Below are positions 26,741-35,633 of a stretch of DNA of 40,576 bases, piece after piece. Position numbers and translations under genes: made by a program. This stretch comes from Paraglaciecola mesophila KMM 241 (lineage in GTDB: Bacteria > Pseudomonadota > Gammaproteobacteria > Enterobacterales > Alteromonadaceae), in contig NZ_BAEP01000058.1 in assembly GCF_000315015.1 (NCBI RefSeq), positions 1-40,576 of the forward strand, given 5' to 3'. The first letter of the stretch is position 1, and each line of letters opens with the position of its first letter. The notes below the pieces were generated by a model. It searched no databases. It was not told where the DNA came from and saw only the letters and a program-made list of their open reading frames with translations.

Positions 26741-28663
26741 TTAAGAAGATTTTCTCACCCGTAAATACCATTCGCATAACAATCTGACTTGTTTTTGGGT
26801 GTAGCCTTTTTCGGCCATACGGGCGACAAAATCATCGTGTTTTTTCTCGTCTTCCGCAGAGCCTTTTTTGTTAAATGATATAACGGGCAATAGATCTTCA
26901 GTGTTGGAAAACATTTTCTTTTCAATAACCGTGCGTAACTTTTCGTAGCTGGTCCAGCTTGGGTTCTTGCCTTTATTATTGGCTCTGGCGCGCAGTACGA
27001 AATTAACTATTTCATTGCGAAAATCTTTAGGGTTGCTTATACCTGCGGTTTTCTCGATTTTCTCAAGCTCGGTATTTAGCGCTTCTCTGTCAAATAGCTG
27101 GCCAGTTTCAGGATCTCGATATTCCTGATCTTGGATCCAGAAATCCGCATAAATGACATAACGGTCAAACAGATTTTGACCGTATTCAGAGTAGGATTCT
27201 AAATACGCGGTTTGGATTTCTTTACCGATAAACTCCACATACTTAGGGATTAAATAACCCTTTAAATGTTCTTTGTATTTATCAGCGATTTCGGTAGCGA
27301 ATTGCTCTCGTTCAATTTGGCGCTCGAGTACATAGAACAAATGCACTGGGTTGGCGGCCAATTCTTGTGGATCAAAATTAAAGACGCGGGACAATATTTT
27401 GAATGCGAAGCGGGTTGATAGGCCTTGCATGCCTTCATCCACACCTGCGTAATCTCGGTACTCTTGATAGGACTTGGCCTTAGGGTCCGTGTCTTTCAAA
27501 CTTTCACCGTCATACACCCGCATTTTTGAATAAATGCTTGAATTCTCAGGCTCTTTCAAACGAGATAACACACTGAACTGGGCTAGGGTTTCTAGCGTGT
27601 CTGGGGCACATGGTGCACCTGATAGTTCACTGTTATCGATGAGTTTGCGATAAATCTGCATTTCTTCTGATACACGTAAGCAATATGGCACATTGACAAT
27701 AAATACGCGGTCAAGAAAGGCTTCATTGTTCTTGTTATTACGAAAGGTTTGCCACTCGGACTCATTCGAGTGGGCCAATATTACGCCTTCAAAGGGCAGG
27801 GCAGACAGTCCTTCGGTGGAATTGTAATTACCTTCCTGTGTGGCGGTTAATAGGGGGTGAAGCACTTTTATAGGCGCCTTAAACATCTCCACAAATTCCA
27901 TCAAACCTTGATTGGCGCGGCACAACGCACCTGAGTAGCTGTAGGCATCAGGGTCGTTCTGGGCGAAGTGCTCCAAGCGCCTGATATCCACTTTTCCGAC
28001 TAAAGCGGAGATGTCTTGGTTGTTCTCATCACCGGGCTCAGTTTTAGCAACCGCAACCTGATCGAGGATTGAAGGGTGTAACTTGACCACCTTGAACTTT
28101 CGAATATCCCCGTTGTATTCATGTAGGCGTTTACGCGCCCATGGTGACATGACGGTTCTTAGGTAGCGTTGTGGAATACCATACTCATTAAGCAGTAATG
28201 AGCCGTCCTCATTCGAATCGAACAAACTAAGAGGGTGGTCGTTCACCGGAGAGTCTTTGAGCACGTAAATGGGCTGTTGCTGCATCAGTTCTTTTAGCTT
28301 CTCGGCTAAAGAAGACTTGCCGCCACCAACAGGGCCAAGCAGGTATAGCACTTGTTTCTTCTCTTCCAGCCCCTGAGAAGCATGCCGAAGATAAGATACG
28401 ATTTGTTCTATTGATTCTTCCATGCCATAAAACCCGTCAAACGCTGGGTAGCGAGCAATGATTCGGTTAGAAAAAATACGGCTTAAGGTGGCATCTTTGG
28501 CGGTGTCGACCATCTCTGGTTCACCAATTGCTTTGAGAAGACGTTCTGCTGCATTGGCGTATGCTGAATCATCTGTTTTACAGATTTCCAAGAATTCGTC
28601 GATGGTTAATTCTTCTTCTTTACGGGCTTCGTACCGTGTTTGATATTGCTCTAAAATTCCCAT
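26741..28663 (-). CDS. yeaG: PrkA-type serine protein kinase
   Basis: A 640-residue protein with an N-terminal AAA+ module, Walker A GPVGGGKS at 110-117, and a C-terminal PrkA kinase domain. It matches E. coli YeaG in length (644). It leads the operon, 53 nt upstream of the DUF444 gene. E. coli YeaG is a stress-induced kinase or AAA+ protease-like protein. No clear promoter motif is visible upstream. Confidence 0.94.
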   Translation of the reverse strand: MGILEQYQTRYEARKEEELTIDEFLEICKTDDSAYANAAERLLKAIGEPEMVDTAKDATLSRIFSNRIIARYPAFDGFYGMEESIEQIVSYLRHASQGLEEKKQVLYLLGPVGGGKSSLAEKLKELMQQQPIYVLKDSPVNDHPLSLFDSNEDGSLLLNEYGIPQRYLRTVMSPWARKRLHEYNGDIRKFKVVKLHPSILDQVAVAKTEPGDENNQDISALVGKVDIRRLEHFAQNDPDAYSYSGALCRANQGLMEFVEMFKAPIKVLHPLLTATQEGNYNSTEGLSALPFEGVILAHSNESEWQTFRNNKNNEAFLDRVFIVNVPYCLRVSEEMQIYRKLIDNSELSGAPCAPDTLETLAQFSVLSRLKEPENSSIYSKMRVYDGESLKDTDPKAKSYQEYRDYAGVDEGMQGLSTRFAFKILSRVFNFDPQELAANPVHLFYVLERQIEREQFATEIADKYKEHLKGYLIPKYVEFIGKEIQTAYLESYSEYGQNLFDRYVIYADFWIQDQEYRDPETGQLFDREALNTELEKIEKTAGISNPKDFRNEIVNFVLRARANNKGKNPSWTSYEKLRTVIEKKMFSNTEDLLPVISFNKKGSAEDEKKHDDFVARMAEKGYTQKQVRLLCEWYLRVRKSS

Positions 28664-28993
28664 AACTCGACCTCACATATAGAAAATTTTCTGGCTTCAC
28701 TGGTAAGATTAGACCCTTATTGGCATTTGTATGTTTCAGATTTAGAACAATATTTTCTAGAGAATGCTAAAAACTGATTTTTAAGCACTAACGAAGTTAG
28801 CGCAAGAGAAGCGCAGAGTAAGCAATGCTGAATGGAGTGTGAACAAAAGCCTATTATCGGCAAATTTGAGAGTGCGAGCGATGAGCTGCAGGAGGATTAT
28901 AGGCACAAGAGCAAAGAAATCTGATACAAAAAAGCCCCGATTCATCGAGGCTTTTATATCATCTTCTGATTAGGTTAATCAGACCAGAATCGC
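28664..28993. other. Intergenic gap between yeaG and sodB
   Basis: About 330 nt. Apart from the sodB terminator at its right end, I see no gene or repeat; the promoter of the stress operon must be near 28664-28760. Confidence 0.4.
28930..28955 (-). terminator. Terminator of sodB
   Basis: On the minus strand, an AAAAGCCTCGA/TCGGGGCTTTT stem with a short loop and a run of T follows the sodB stop by about 40 nt; one G.U pair forms in the RNA. Confidence 0.8.
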
Positions 28994-29575
28994 TTAAGCG
29001 AAGTTACTCGCTGCGAAATCCCAGTTTGCTAGTGCCCAGAAACCTTCAAGGTACTTAGGACGAGCATTACGGTAATCGATGTAGTAAGCATGTTCCCATA
29101 AATCTACTGTTAGTAGAGGGGTGACACTTGTATCAGTTAAAGGAGTACCAGCATTGCTAGTGTTAACTATGTCTAGGCTGCCGTCAGCTGTTTTAACAAG
29201 CCAAGTCCAGCTTGAACCGAAGTTGTTAACTGCTTTGTCGTTTAACGCTGCTTTGAAGTCTGCGAAAGAACCCCATTTAGCGCTAATTGCATCAGCAAGT
29301 GCGCCAGTTGGCTCGCCGCCGCCATTTGGACTTAGGCTGTTCCAGTAGAACGTGTGGTTCCAGATTTGAGCAGCGTTATTGAAAACTCCGCCTTCTGACG
29401 ATTTAACGATCTCTTCAAGATCTTTATTCGCCATATCAGTACCTTCAACCAAGCCGTTTAGCTTGGTAACATAAGTCGCGTGATGCTTGCCATAGTGATA
29501 TTCCAACGTTTCAGCTGAGATATGTGGTTCTAAGGCATTTTTTTCATACGGAAGAGCTGGTAGTTCGAAAGCCAT
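28994..29575 (-). CDS. sodB: Iron superoxide dismutase
   Basis: A cytoplasmic enzyme of 193 residues that converts superoxide to peroxide and oxygen. Metal ligands are His27, His74, Asp158 and His162 (DLWEHAYY). The iron-type Gln70 ([11 protein letters not shown]) separates it from most Mn enzymes. GGAGAATC precedes the ATG. It is monocistronic, close to glutaredoxin, Bfd and peroxiredoxin genes: an iron and oxidative-stress neighbourhood. Confidence 0.96.
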   Translation of the reverse strand: MAFELPALPYEKNALEPHISAETLEYHYGKHHATYVTKLNGLVEGTDMANKDLEEIVKSSEGGVFNNAAQIWNHTFYWNSLSPNGGGEPTGALADAISAKWGSFADFKAALNDKAVNNFGSSWTWLVKTADGSLDIVNTSNAGTPLTDTSVTPLLTVDLWEHAYYIDYRNARPKYLEGFWALANWDFAASNFA

Positions 29576-29841
29576 GATGATTCTCCATTTAAAGTTAACT
29601 AAAATCGTGTGTCTAACCTTGTGTAAACGCTAATGTTTTATACACGAATATAAAACGGTTTGTCCAAAGTTATCCTGAAACCCAGTCACCGATCTTAGGG
29701 CGCCTAAGGTACATTACAAGGGGTAAGCCTGATAATAATTTGAAACCAATAAAGATCACAAGGGAGCATTGGTATATTGCCTTGAAAACGGTAAACTTGA
29801 CCGCATTACTAGCGTTAATACAATTTTGAGTGAGAATATTT

Positions 29842-30171
29842 ATGGAAACGGTTGAAAAAATTCAGCAACAAATCAGTGAAAACCCCATTCTTCTTTATAT
29901 GAAAGGGTCGCCTAAATTGCCTAACTGTGGCTTTTCAGCTCAGGCATCACAGGCGTTGATGTCTTGTGGCGAAGAGTTTGCTTACGTTGATATTCTGCAA
30001 AACCCTGACATTCGTTCAGAATTGCCAAAATACGCTGATTGGCCTACTTTTCCACAGTTGTGGGTAGACGGTGAGCTTATTGGTGGTTGTGACATTATCA
30101 TGGAAATGGTTCAGCAGGGCGAATTGCAAACAATCGTCAAAGAAAGCGCTGAAAAACGCGCTAATAAGTAA
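29842..30171 (+). CDS. grxD: Monothiol glutaredoxin (Grx4 type)
   Basis: A 109-residue CGFS glutaredoxin with active-site Cys29 (PNCGFSAQA), KGSP before it and the glutathione-binding WPTFPQLWVDGELIGGCDI. Known members carry or transfer 2Fe-2S clusters with BolA partners. The ATG at 29842 (METVEKI) is chosen over the in-frame GTG at 29830, because the protein then begins as other family members do. A strong bidirectional terminator follows. Confidence 0.93.
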   Translation: METVEKIQQQISENPILLYMKGSPKLPNCGFSAQASQALMSCGEEFAYVDILQNPDIRSELPKYADWPTFPQLWVDGELIGGCDIIMEMVQQGELQTIVKESAEKRANK

Positions 30172-30230
30172 CTGAGCCAGTTACTCTAAGCGAAGTCCAT
30201 TGGCTTCGTTTTGAACAATTAATCTTCCAT

Positions 30231-30260
30231 AAAAAAAGAGTCTTGTAGGACTCTTTTTTT
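30231..30260. terminator. Terminator after grxD
   Basis: Stem AAAAAAAGAGTC/GACTCTTTTTTT with a short loop. It works in both directions between the convergent grxD and bfd genes. Confidence 0.88.
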
Positions 30261-30356
30261 GTTTGTGTCTTGTTAACTTGCATCATAAAATTAATGAGCG
30301 GTAAAAAGGCACTGATTTTTGGTGTTCCTGCTGAGTGTTCACTCTGCTAGGTTGGG

Positions 30357-30551
30357 TTAACACACTTCTTTAAATAGAGATTCATCAATAATAGTGTTGT
30401 CAACGATGCTTTGCGCCATACGTACACATTTACCGCACTGATCACCCACGCCAAGCGCTTCACGCAGTTGGCGCATATTGCCCACACCGTCTTCGCGAAC
30501 GGCCTGTTTAATAGCTTTGTCGGTAATGCCGTGGCACAAACAAACGTACAT
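30357..30551 (-). CDS. bfd: Bacterioferritin-associated ferredoxin
   Basis: A 64-residue 2Fe-2S protein that donates electrons to release iron from bacterioferritin. The four Cys ligands are in MYVCLCHG (Cys4, Cys6) and GDQCGKC (two Cys). The ATG at 30551 is preceded by AAGG at the right distance; the longer frame to 30671 adds 40 unrelated residues and would cover the promoter. A Fur-like box lies just upstream, as expected for an iron-starvation gene. Confidence 0.9.
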   Translation of the reverse strand: MYVCLCHGITDKAIKQAVREDGVGNMRQLREALGVGDQCGKCVRMAQSIVDNTIIDESLFKEVC

Positions 30552-30579
30552 AATTAACCTTACTGAATATTGATGTAAA

Positions 30580-30594
30580 TGATAATAATTGTTG
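30580..30594. promoter_or_regulatory. Fur-like box upstream of bfd
   Basis: TGATAATAATTGTTG fits the 7-1-7 Fur consensus TGATAAT-n-ATTATCA in its whole left half and four of seven bases of the right half. It is 29 nt before the bfd start. Confidence 0.55.
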
Positions 30595-30708
30595 TTTGCA
30601 ATACTTTCAAGTATTTCTTTTGTTAATTTGTACATTAAATGGTCTAGATTTATTTCTACTTGATAGTCCAAGATAAGTAGGCCGCAAATTCGGACTCGCC
30701 ACTTGGTT

Positions 30709-30743
30709 TTTACGAAACCATACTTACATTATTGGTTCGTAAA
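30709..30743. promoter_or_regulatory. Inverted repeat upstream of the peroxiredoxin gene
   Basis: TTTACGAA-A-CCA and TGG-TTCGTAAA are separated by 12 nt, 76 nt before the peroxiredoxin start. It could be an operator for a redox or iron regulator; it does not match the OxyR pattern well. Confidence 0.4.
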
Positions 30744-30818
30744 AGAGTGTGATAACCCGTTAATAGTCGTTACACTATGCGCCAGCATATTTTTAAACCC
30801 AAAGAATGGAGATCAAAA

Positions 30819-31424
30819 ATGAGTGTACTAGTTAGTCGCCCAGCCCCAGATTTTACCGCCGCAGCTGTATTAGGAAATGGCGATATCGTTGAAAACTTCA
30901 CCCTAAGCGAAGCAATCAAAGGGCAAAAAGCAGTTTTGTTTTTCTACCCTCTTGATTTCACTTTCGTTTGCCCATCTGAATTGATTGCTTTTGATAAGCG
31001 TTACGATGAGTTTAAAAAACGTGGTGTTGAAGTAATCGGTGTGTCTATCGATTCTCAGTTTACCCATAACGCATGGCGTAACACTGCTATCAATGATGGC
31101 GGTATCGGTAAAGTGAAATACGCTATGGTTGCTGATGTTAAGCACGAAATTTGTCAAGCATACGATGTTGAGCATCCAGAAGCTGGCGTTGCATTTCGTG
31201 GTTCGTTCTTGATCGACGAAGAGGGCGTTGTGCGTCACCAAGTGGTTAACGATCTTCCTTTAGGTCGTAACATTGACGACATGCTTCGCATGGTTGATGC
31301 GCTTAACTTCCATGAAGAACATGGTGAAGTGTGCCCAGCCGGTTGGCAAGCTGGTGAAAAAGGTATGGTAGACAGCCCTGAAGGTGTTGCTAGCTATCTT
31401 TCAGAGAACGCTGATTCGCTTTAA
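30819..31424 (+). CDS. Typical 2-Cys peroxiredoxin (AhpC/TSA family)
   Basis: A 201-residue thiol peroxidase that reduces hydrogen and organic peroxides. The peroxidatic Cys51 is in FTFVCPSE and the resolving Cys172 is in EVCPAGW; the GGIG loop at 94-97 and the absence of a YF-type C-terminal extension should be considered for overoxidation sensitivity. The ATG at 30819 has GGAG at the right distance, unlike the upstream ATG at 30777. A strong terminator follows. Confidence 0.93.
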   Translation: MSVLVSRPAPDFTAAAVLGNGDIVENFTLSEAIKGQKAVLFFYPLDFTFVCPSELIAFDKRYDEFKKRGVEVIGVSIDSQFTHNAWRNTAINDGGIGKVKYAMVADVKHEICQAYDVEHPEAGVAFRGSFLIDEEGVVRHQVVNDLPLGRNIDDMLRMVDALNFHEEHGEVCPAGWQAGEKGMVDSPEGVASYLSENADSL

Positions 31425-31459
31425 TAACCTGTAGCGTTATGCGTTATAGATGAAGTGAT

Positions 31460-31497
31460 AAAAGCCGCTGTGATCTTATGTGAACAGCGGCTTTTTT
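31460..31497. terminator. Terminator after the peroxiredoxin gene
   Basis: Stem AAAGCCGCTGT/ACAGCGGCTTT with six T. It also stands at the end of the convergent rnt gene. Confidence 0.88.
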
Positions 31498-31515
31498 GTG
31501 TCTGCGAAATAATGC

Positions 31516-32151
31516 TTAGTCATGCTCCGGGGTCGGCCAACCACAGGCGCTTTGCCATTTATTAACAATATAACAATAGAGCTCGGCAGTTTTCTGGGTG
31601 TCATATAAAGCTGAATGTGCTTCGCTTTGATTGAAGCTAATGTTGGCCGCTTGACATGCTTTGACCAATACCGTTTGCCCTAACGCTAGGCCTGATAGCG
31701 TGGTGGTATCGAATGATACAAATGGATGAAACGGCGTACGCTTAATTTTACTGCGTTCGATAGCGGCATTGATAAAACCTAAATCGAATGCGGCGTTGTG
31801 CGCCACCATTACCGAGCGCTGGCAGTCAGCGTTTTTTTGCTCTTTGCGGATCTGCTTACACAGGTCTTTCATGACTTCTGTTTCATCTAATGCTCCGCGT
31901 AGGGCGCACCAAGGATCTATTCCGTTGAACTCTAACGCCGCCTTTTCTAAGTTAGCTCCTTCAAAGGGAACCACATGATAATGAAACGTTTTATCTGGGG
32001 TTAAAAAGCCATCGGCGTCCATTTTTGTCGTAATTGCAGCGACTTCCAGCAGTGCGTCGGTTTGCGCATTGAAGCCCGCAGTTTCAACATCTACGATAAC
32101 GGGAAAGTAGCCTCTGAATCGGTCTTTTAGGAGAAATTGGGGATCTGACAT
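31516..32151 (-). CDS. rnt: Ribonuclease T
   Basis: A 211-residue DEDD-family 3'-5' exoribonuclease that trims tRNA and other stable RNA ends. Exo I motif VIVDVETAG has Asp21 and Glu23; Exo II is HNAAFDLGF; Exo III is [14 protein letters not shown] with the catalytic His and final Asp. Length agrees with E. coli RNase T (215). It is divergent from motY, an arrangement also known in Vibrio relatives. Confidence 0.95.
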   Translation of the reverse strand: MSDPQFLLKDRFRGYFPVIVDVETAGFNAQTDALLEVAAITTKMDADGFLTPDKTFHYHVVPFEGANLEKAALEFNGIDPWCALRGALDETEVMKDLCKQIRKEQKNADCQRSVMVAHNAAFDLGFINAAIERSKIKRTPFHPFVSFDTTTLSGLALGQTVLVKACQAANISFNQSEAHSALYDTQKTAELYCYIVNKWQSACGWPTPEHD

Positions 32152-32360
32152 AGCTACCTATAGCGATAAAAATAAGGCGTGATTATGTCAACTATCTGCG
32201 CACGTCGCTACCCTATATACTTAATAATCTAGCGAACTATAATCTTTAGTAGACTGGGCAAGCGGTGAATTCAGGGTTAAGCTTTTACCGTGGGAGTCGA
32301 TAACCAATGCACAGGAGCAGTGATTGCTCGTGAAGCGGAATTAATCAAACGAAAAGACTT

Positions 32361-33224
32361 ATGAAATCTATCTTATTTATAGTGTCCCTGACGTTAAGCA
32401 GTTCTCTATCAGCTGGACTACGGCAATACGCGGCAAAAATTGAGACTTCTGACTGGCAGTTAAGCCAGCAAAGTCGTTTGCAGTGTACCCTGGCACATAA
32501 AATACCAGGCTATGGTGAGGCAATGTTTACGAGCATGGCGTCTAAGCAACTGAATATGGAATTCGAGCTTGATATGCTGCGTCTGCCCAAAACGTTTGGC
32601 ATGGCATCTGTCTATTCTGTTCCCCCTAGGTGGATGCCGGGGCAAATGCACCGCGCCATTGCAGATATGACCATACGTAAGCAATACAATGGTGATCTGC
32701 CAGAGCAAGCTGCGTGGACTATGCTCTCGGAACTAGAAAAGGGCTTCTGGCCGACCATATATTATCAAGACTGGTACAATCAAAGTGATAGGATTGCGGT
32801 TGGCTTAAATGCCAGCAATTTTGCTGCCCCTTATGAAAATTTCGCACAATGCGTATCGAATCTATTGCCCTACAGTTTTGATGACATTGCCTACACCATT
32901 CTCGCCTATCAAAAAAACAGCACCGAATTGACCAAGTACTCCCAGCGCCGTTTGAATATGATTGGTCAATACCTCAAAGAAGATAGCGATATGGAATTAG
33001 TATTGCTTGATGGTTACAGCGATAGCTACGGCGGTCGAGACATGAACAAAACCTTGTCGGTGAGTCGTGCGGTAGAGATAAAAAATTACTTTAGCGACAT
33101 GGGCGTAGCCCCCCAGCGAATCGAAGTGACAGGCCATGGCGAACGACGACACATTGCCCCTAATACCAATGAGATGTCACGTGCAAAAAACCGCCGTGTG
33201 GTGATCCGTATGGCTAAACCTTAG
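32361..33224 (+). CDS. motY: Sodium-type flagellar T-ring protein MotY
   Basis: A 287-residue exported protein of the flagellar T ring, which holds the PomA/PomB stator to the motor. A signal peptide (about 1-18) is followed by the N-terminal MotY domain with LRQYAAKIETSDWQ and the Cys pair, then a C-terminal OmpA-like peptidoglycan-binding domain (LDGYSDSYGGRDMNKTLSVS and GHGERRHIAPN). It implies a Na+-driven polar flagellum. The gene is divergent from rnt. Confidence 0.93.
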   Translation: MKSILFIVSLTLSSSLSAGLRQYAAKIETSDWQLSQQSRLQCTLAHKIPGYGEAMFTSMASKQLNMEFELDMLRLPKTFGMASVYSVPPRWMPGQMHRAIADMTIRKQYNGDLPEQAAWTMLSELEKGFWPTIYYQDWYNQSDRIAVGLNASNFAAPYENFAQCVSNLLPYSFDDIAYTILAYQKNSTELTKYSQRRLNMIGQYLKEDSDMELVLLDGYSDSYGGRDMNKTLSVSRAVEIKNYFSDMGVAPQRIEVTGHGERRHIAPNTNEMSRAKNRRVVIRMAKP

Positions 33225-33271
33225 CGGGGTCACTTTTTGTCCACCTACTTCAGAGTGCGATAGAGTCATCA

Positions 33272-33304
33272 AAAAAGCCGATTAATTTGATTAATCGGCT
33301 TTTT
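33272..33304. terminator. Bidirectional terminator between motY and glpQ
   Basis: Perfect stem AAAAAGCCGATTAA/TTAATCGGCTTTTT with a TTTGA loop; T-runs on both strands serve the two convergent genes. Confidence 0.9.
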
Positions 33305-33350
33305 GCTATTGCTTGACTTATAGCTTCGCTATATCCCAATAAGTATCTAC

Positions 33351-34340
33351 TTAGTGAGGTTGTTGCTCTAAATACTTAACGACTGTGTCAGTAAAATCAG
33401 TAAACAAGCCGTCCACTTTTAACTGTTTGAACAATAAGTCTAGCGTTTGTTTATTGGTAATCCCTTTTGGCAGCGCGTCTTGCCTGAAGGTATAAGGGTG
33501 CACGTCAAGCCCAGCATCATGAGCGAGTTTAACCAATCCTGTGGATTGTAAGGTCTGCATATCAACCAGTTGCGGGATCCACGGTCCTATACCTTGAGCG
33601 ATTGTCGCTAACTCTTTGAGTTTTTCAGGTGTGCGCAGAGCATCATAATCAGTGGGGGATTCACCCCAATCATTCTCACCTAGCAACTGAATCAATTTTA
33701 CTTTTGCGCCTAGTTCATGGCGCAAACGTTTCAGCTCAGCATAATCGAAGCACTGCACATAAATGGCTTTACTAGCGTCATCAAGGCCATGTTTGCGCAG
33801 GGTTTTCATCACAATTTTGCTGATATCCACGCCTTGTTCCCGGTGCCAAGCTGGGGATTTTATTTCAGGGTAAAAACCGATGTTCTTGCCAAATTGGCGG
33901 TTAAGTTGATTAATCAGCTCAATCTGTTCTTCAAATGTCGCAATGGTGAATTCTGCGCTTCCTTGATAGCGGTTTTTAAAAATCTGTTTGCCATCTGTTG
34001 TACTGCGCTCATGCACTTTTAAAGACTTCAATTCTGCTAACGTAAAATCAAGAGCATAGAAACGCCCGTCATCACGTTTGCGCTGTGGGTATTTATCTGC
34101 AACGTTTGATACTGTATCTAAGTGAATATCATGCAGCACCACTGGCACGCCATCTTTGCTTATCACCACGTCTTGCTCAATAAAGTCTGCCCCAAGGGCG
34201 AAGGCGAGCGTAGTGGACTCCATGGTGTGTTCTGGTAGATATCCCGAAGCTCCACGATGAGCAATGACCAATGGTTCGGCCCATGCCACTTGGCTCGCCA
34301 GCAGCCCAAGCAATGATAACGACAAAATTGATTTCTTCAT
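33351..34340 (-). CDS. glpQ: Periplasmic glycerophosphodiester phosphodiesterase
   Basis: Hydrolyses glycerophosphodiesters to glycerol-3-phosphate and an alcohol. The 329-residue precursor has a signal peptide (MKKSILSLSLLGLLASQVAWA). The mature start shows the GDPD signature HRGASGYLPEHTMES, followed by EQDV and HDIHLD with metal-binding Glu, Asp and His. The ATG at 34340 has GGAG upstream; the longer frame to 34472 would put 44 residues before the signal peptide and overlap gloA. Confidence 0.93.
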   Translation of the reverse strand: MKKSILSLSLLGLLASQVAWAEPLVIAHRGASGYLPEHTMESTTLAFALGADFIEQDVVISKDGVPVVLHDIHLDTVSNVADKYPQRKRDDGRFYALDFTLAELKSLKVHERSTTDGKQIFKNRYQGSAEFTIATFEEQIELINQLNRQFGKNIGFYPEIKSPAWHREQGVDISKIVMKTLRKHGLDDASKAIYVQCFDYAELKRLRHELGAKVKLIQLLGENDWGESPTDYDALRTPEKLKELATIAQGIGPWIPQLVDMQTLQSTGLVKLAHDAGLDVHPYTFRQDALPKGITNKQTLDLLFKQLKVDGLFTDFTDTVVKYLEQQPH

Positions 34341-34416
34341 ATTGACTCCAATGTCACAGTTTCCTAATTCGGTTAATTGCGGGTAATTGCTGGTACTCGC
34401 GGGTAATAGCGAGTAA

Positions 34417-34800
34417 TTATGTTGTTTGAATAAGCTCAATGGCGTAACCGTCCGGATCGCGCACAAATGCAATTACTGTGCTGCCGCCTTTAACCGGGCC
34501 CGCGTCACGGTATACATCGGCGCCTTTGGCTTTCAATTGCTCACACACTTGGTAAATATCATCCACCCCAAGGGCAATGTGACCATATGCAGTGCCGATA
34601 TCGTAGCTATCTTCATCCCAGTTGTGGGTTAATTCTAATACCGTGTTGCTGTCTTCGTCGCCATAACCGATAAACGCCAATGTGTAGCGGTAATCCTTGT
34701 TCTCACTGCTGCGCAGCAGTTTCATGCCAAGCAGTTCAGTGTAAAAAGTGATAGAGCGGTCTAAATTACCGACACGTAACATGGTGTGCAAAAAGCGCAT
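34417..34800 (-). CDS. gloA: Lactoylglutathione lyase (glyoxalase I)
   Basis: A 127-residue metalloenzyme that converts the methylglyoxal-glutathione hemithioacetal to S-lactoylglutathione. All four metal ligands are present: His5, Glu56, His74 and Glu122. The ATG at 34800 has AAGGA upstream and gives the exact usual length. It is monocistronic, downstream of the guanidinium-exporter gene on the same strand. Confidence 0.94.
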   Translation of the reverse strand: MRFLHTMLRVGNLDRSITFYTELLGMKLLRSSENKDYRYTLAFIGYGDEDSNTVLELTHNWDEDSYDIGTAYGHIALGVDDIYQVCEQLKAKGADVYRDAGPVKGGSTVIAFVRDPDGYAIELIQTT

Positions 34801-34902
34801 AATGGTCCTTAACAATACTGAGGTACGACTAAGTCGTTGATTGTAACTAGTTAACTGTCTCAACAATATGACAAAGCGTAACAAAAAATGGATGGAGAGG
34901 TG

Positions 34903-35217
34903 CTAACTACTCAATTTTAATCCAATGACACCCAAGGTGATGGTGATAAGGCTTAGAACCCGCCAAAAATTAAGCGGCTCGTTGAGCATAACGATACCAA
35001 CAATCGCTGTGCCTATCAGGCCGATGACGACCCAAACCGCATAAGCGGTTCCCGCTGGGAGTGATTTCATGGCTATGCTGAGCAAACCAAAACTGATGGC
35101 CATGGCAACAAGAGTGAATATAGAAGGCCACAGCTTGCTAAAACCGTCACTATATTTAAGGCCAATTGCCCACACAACTTCGAATAGCCCGGCGATGATT
35201 AAAATAATCCAGTTCAT
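34903..35217 (-). CDS. gdx: SMR-family guanidinium exporter (Gdx/SugE)
   Basis: A 104-residue inner-membrane protein with four transmembrane helices. The membrane-embedded Glu13 (GLFEVVWA), [11 protein letters not shown] and the [15 protein letters not shown] block are the small-multidrug-resistance core; the Gdx/SugE subgroup exports guanidinium ions in exchange for protons. The ATG at 35217 gives the family length; the frame to 35313 runs through a guanidine-II riboswitch, which independently supports the substrate. Confidence 0.93.
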   Translation of the reverse strand: MNWIILIIAGLFEVVWAIGLKYSDGFSKLWPSIFTLVAMAISFGLLSIAMKSLPAGTAYAVWVVIGLIGTAIVGIVMLNEPLNFWRVLSLITITLGVIGLKLSS

Positions 35218-35238
35218 TTTATACCTACACATTTTGAG

Positions 35239-35283
35239 CTGGGTCGTCCCAGGTAAAAGCAAGAGGGATGAGGTCGTCCTCAT
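35239..35283 (-). promoter_or_regulatory. Guanidine-II (mini-ykkC) riboswitch
   Basis: On the minus strand, two short hairpins, each with an ACGA loop, lie in the leader of the exporter gene: ATGAGG-ACGA-CCTCAT (35283-35268; its ends allow one more pair than the core) and CTGGG-ACGA-CCCAG (35252-35239). Two stem-loops with ACGR loops define the guanidine-II class, in which guanidine binding makes the loops kiss and frees the ribosome site. The second hairpin ends 21 nt before the ATG. Confidence 0.9.
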
Positions 35284-35499
35284 TTGGTTGATATCACAAC
35301 CGTGAGCTAACATGAGCCTCTATACGCGCGCAGAGCGCACAGGAGGTGAAAATTTGATTGTCGAAAAGACGATAAGATTTTAACACAGTTGTTTACTTGA
35401 GGAATAGTCGCTAAACCACATGTTGCAAAACGTGGCGCTACAAAAAAATCGTATTTCTGTGTAACCCCTTGTGTAACAACACACGTCGATATAGATGGA

Positions 35500-35533
35500 A
35501 AGCCCGCTTTAATTATTTAGTGGCGGGCAAAGA
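35500..35533 (-). terminator. Possible terminator downstream of the cellulase gene
   Basis: On the minus strand, GCCCGC, a long AT-rich loop, GCGGGC and TTTCC, about 100 nt past the cellulase stop. The T-run is short. Confidence 0.5.
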
Positions 35534-35633
35534 AAATAAACACGAATAGTGTGTTTGTCGTTCTCTATTCATGTTTATCGGGTTTCAATTTCTAAATACA
35601 TTATTCAGAAGTGGTTAAGCAAAATGGTACGGC

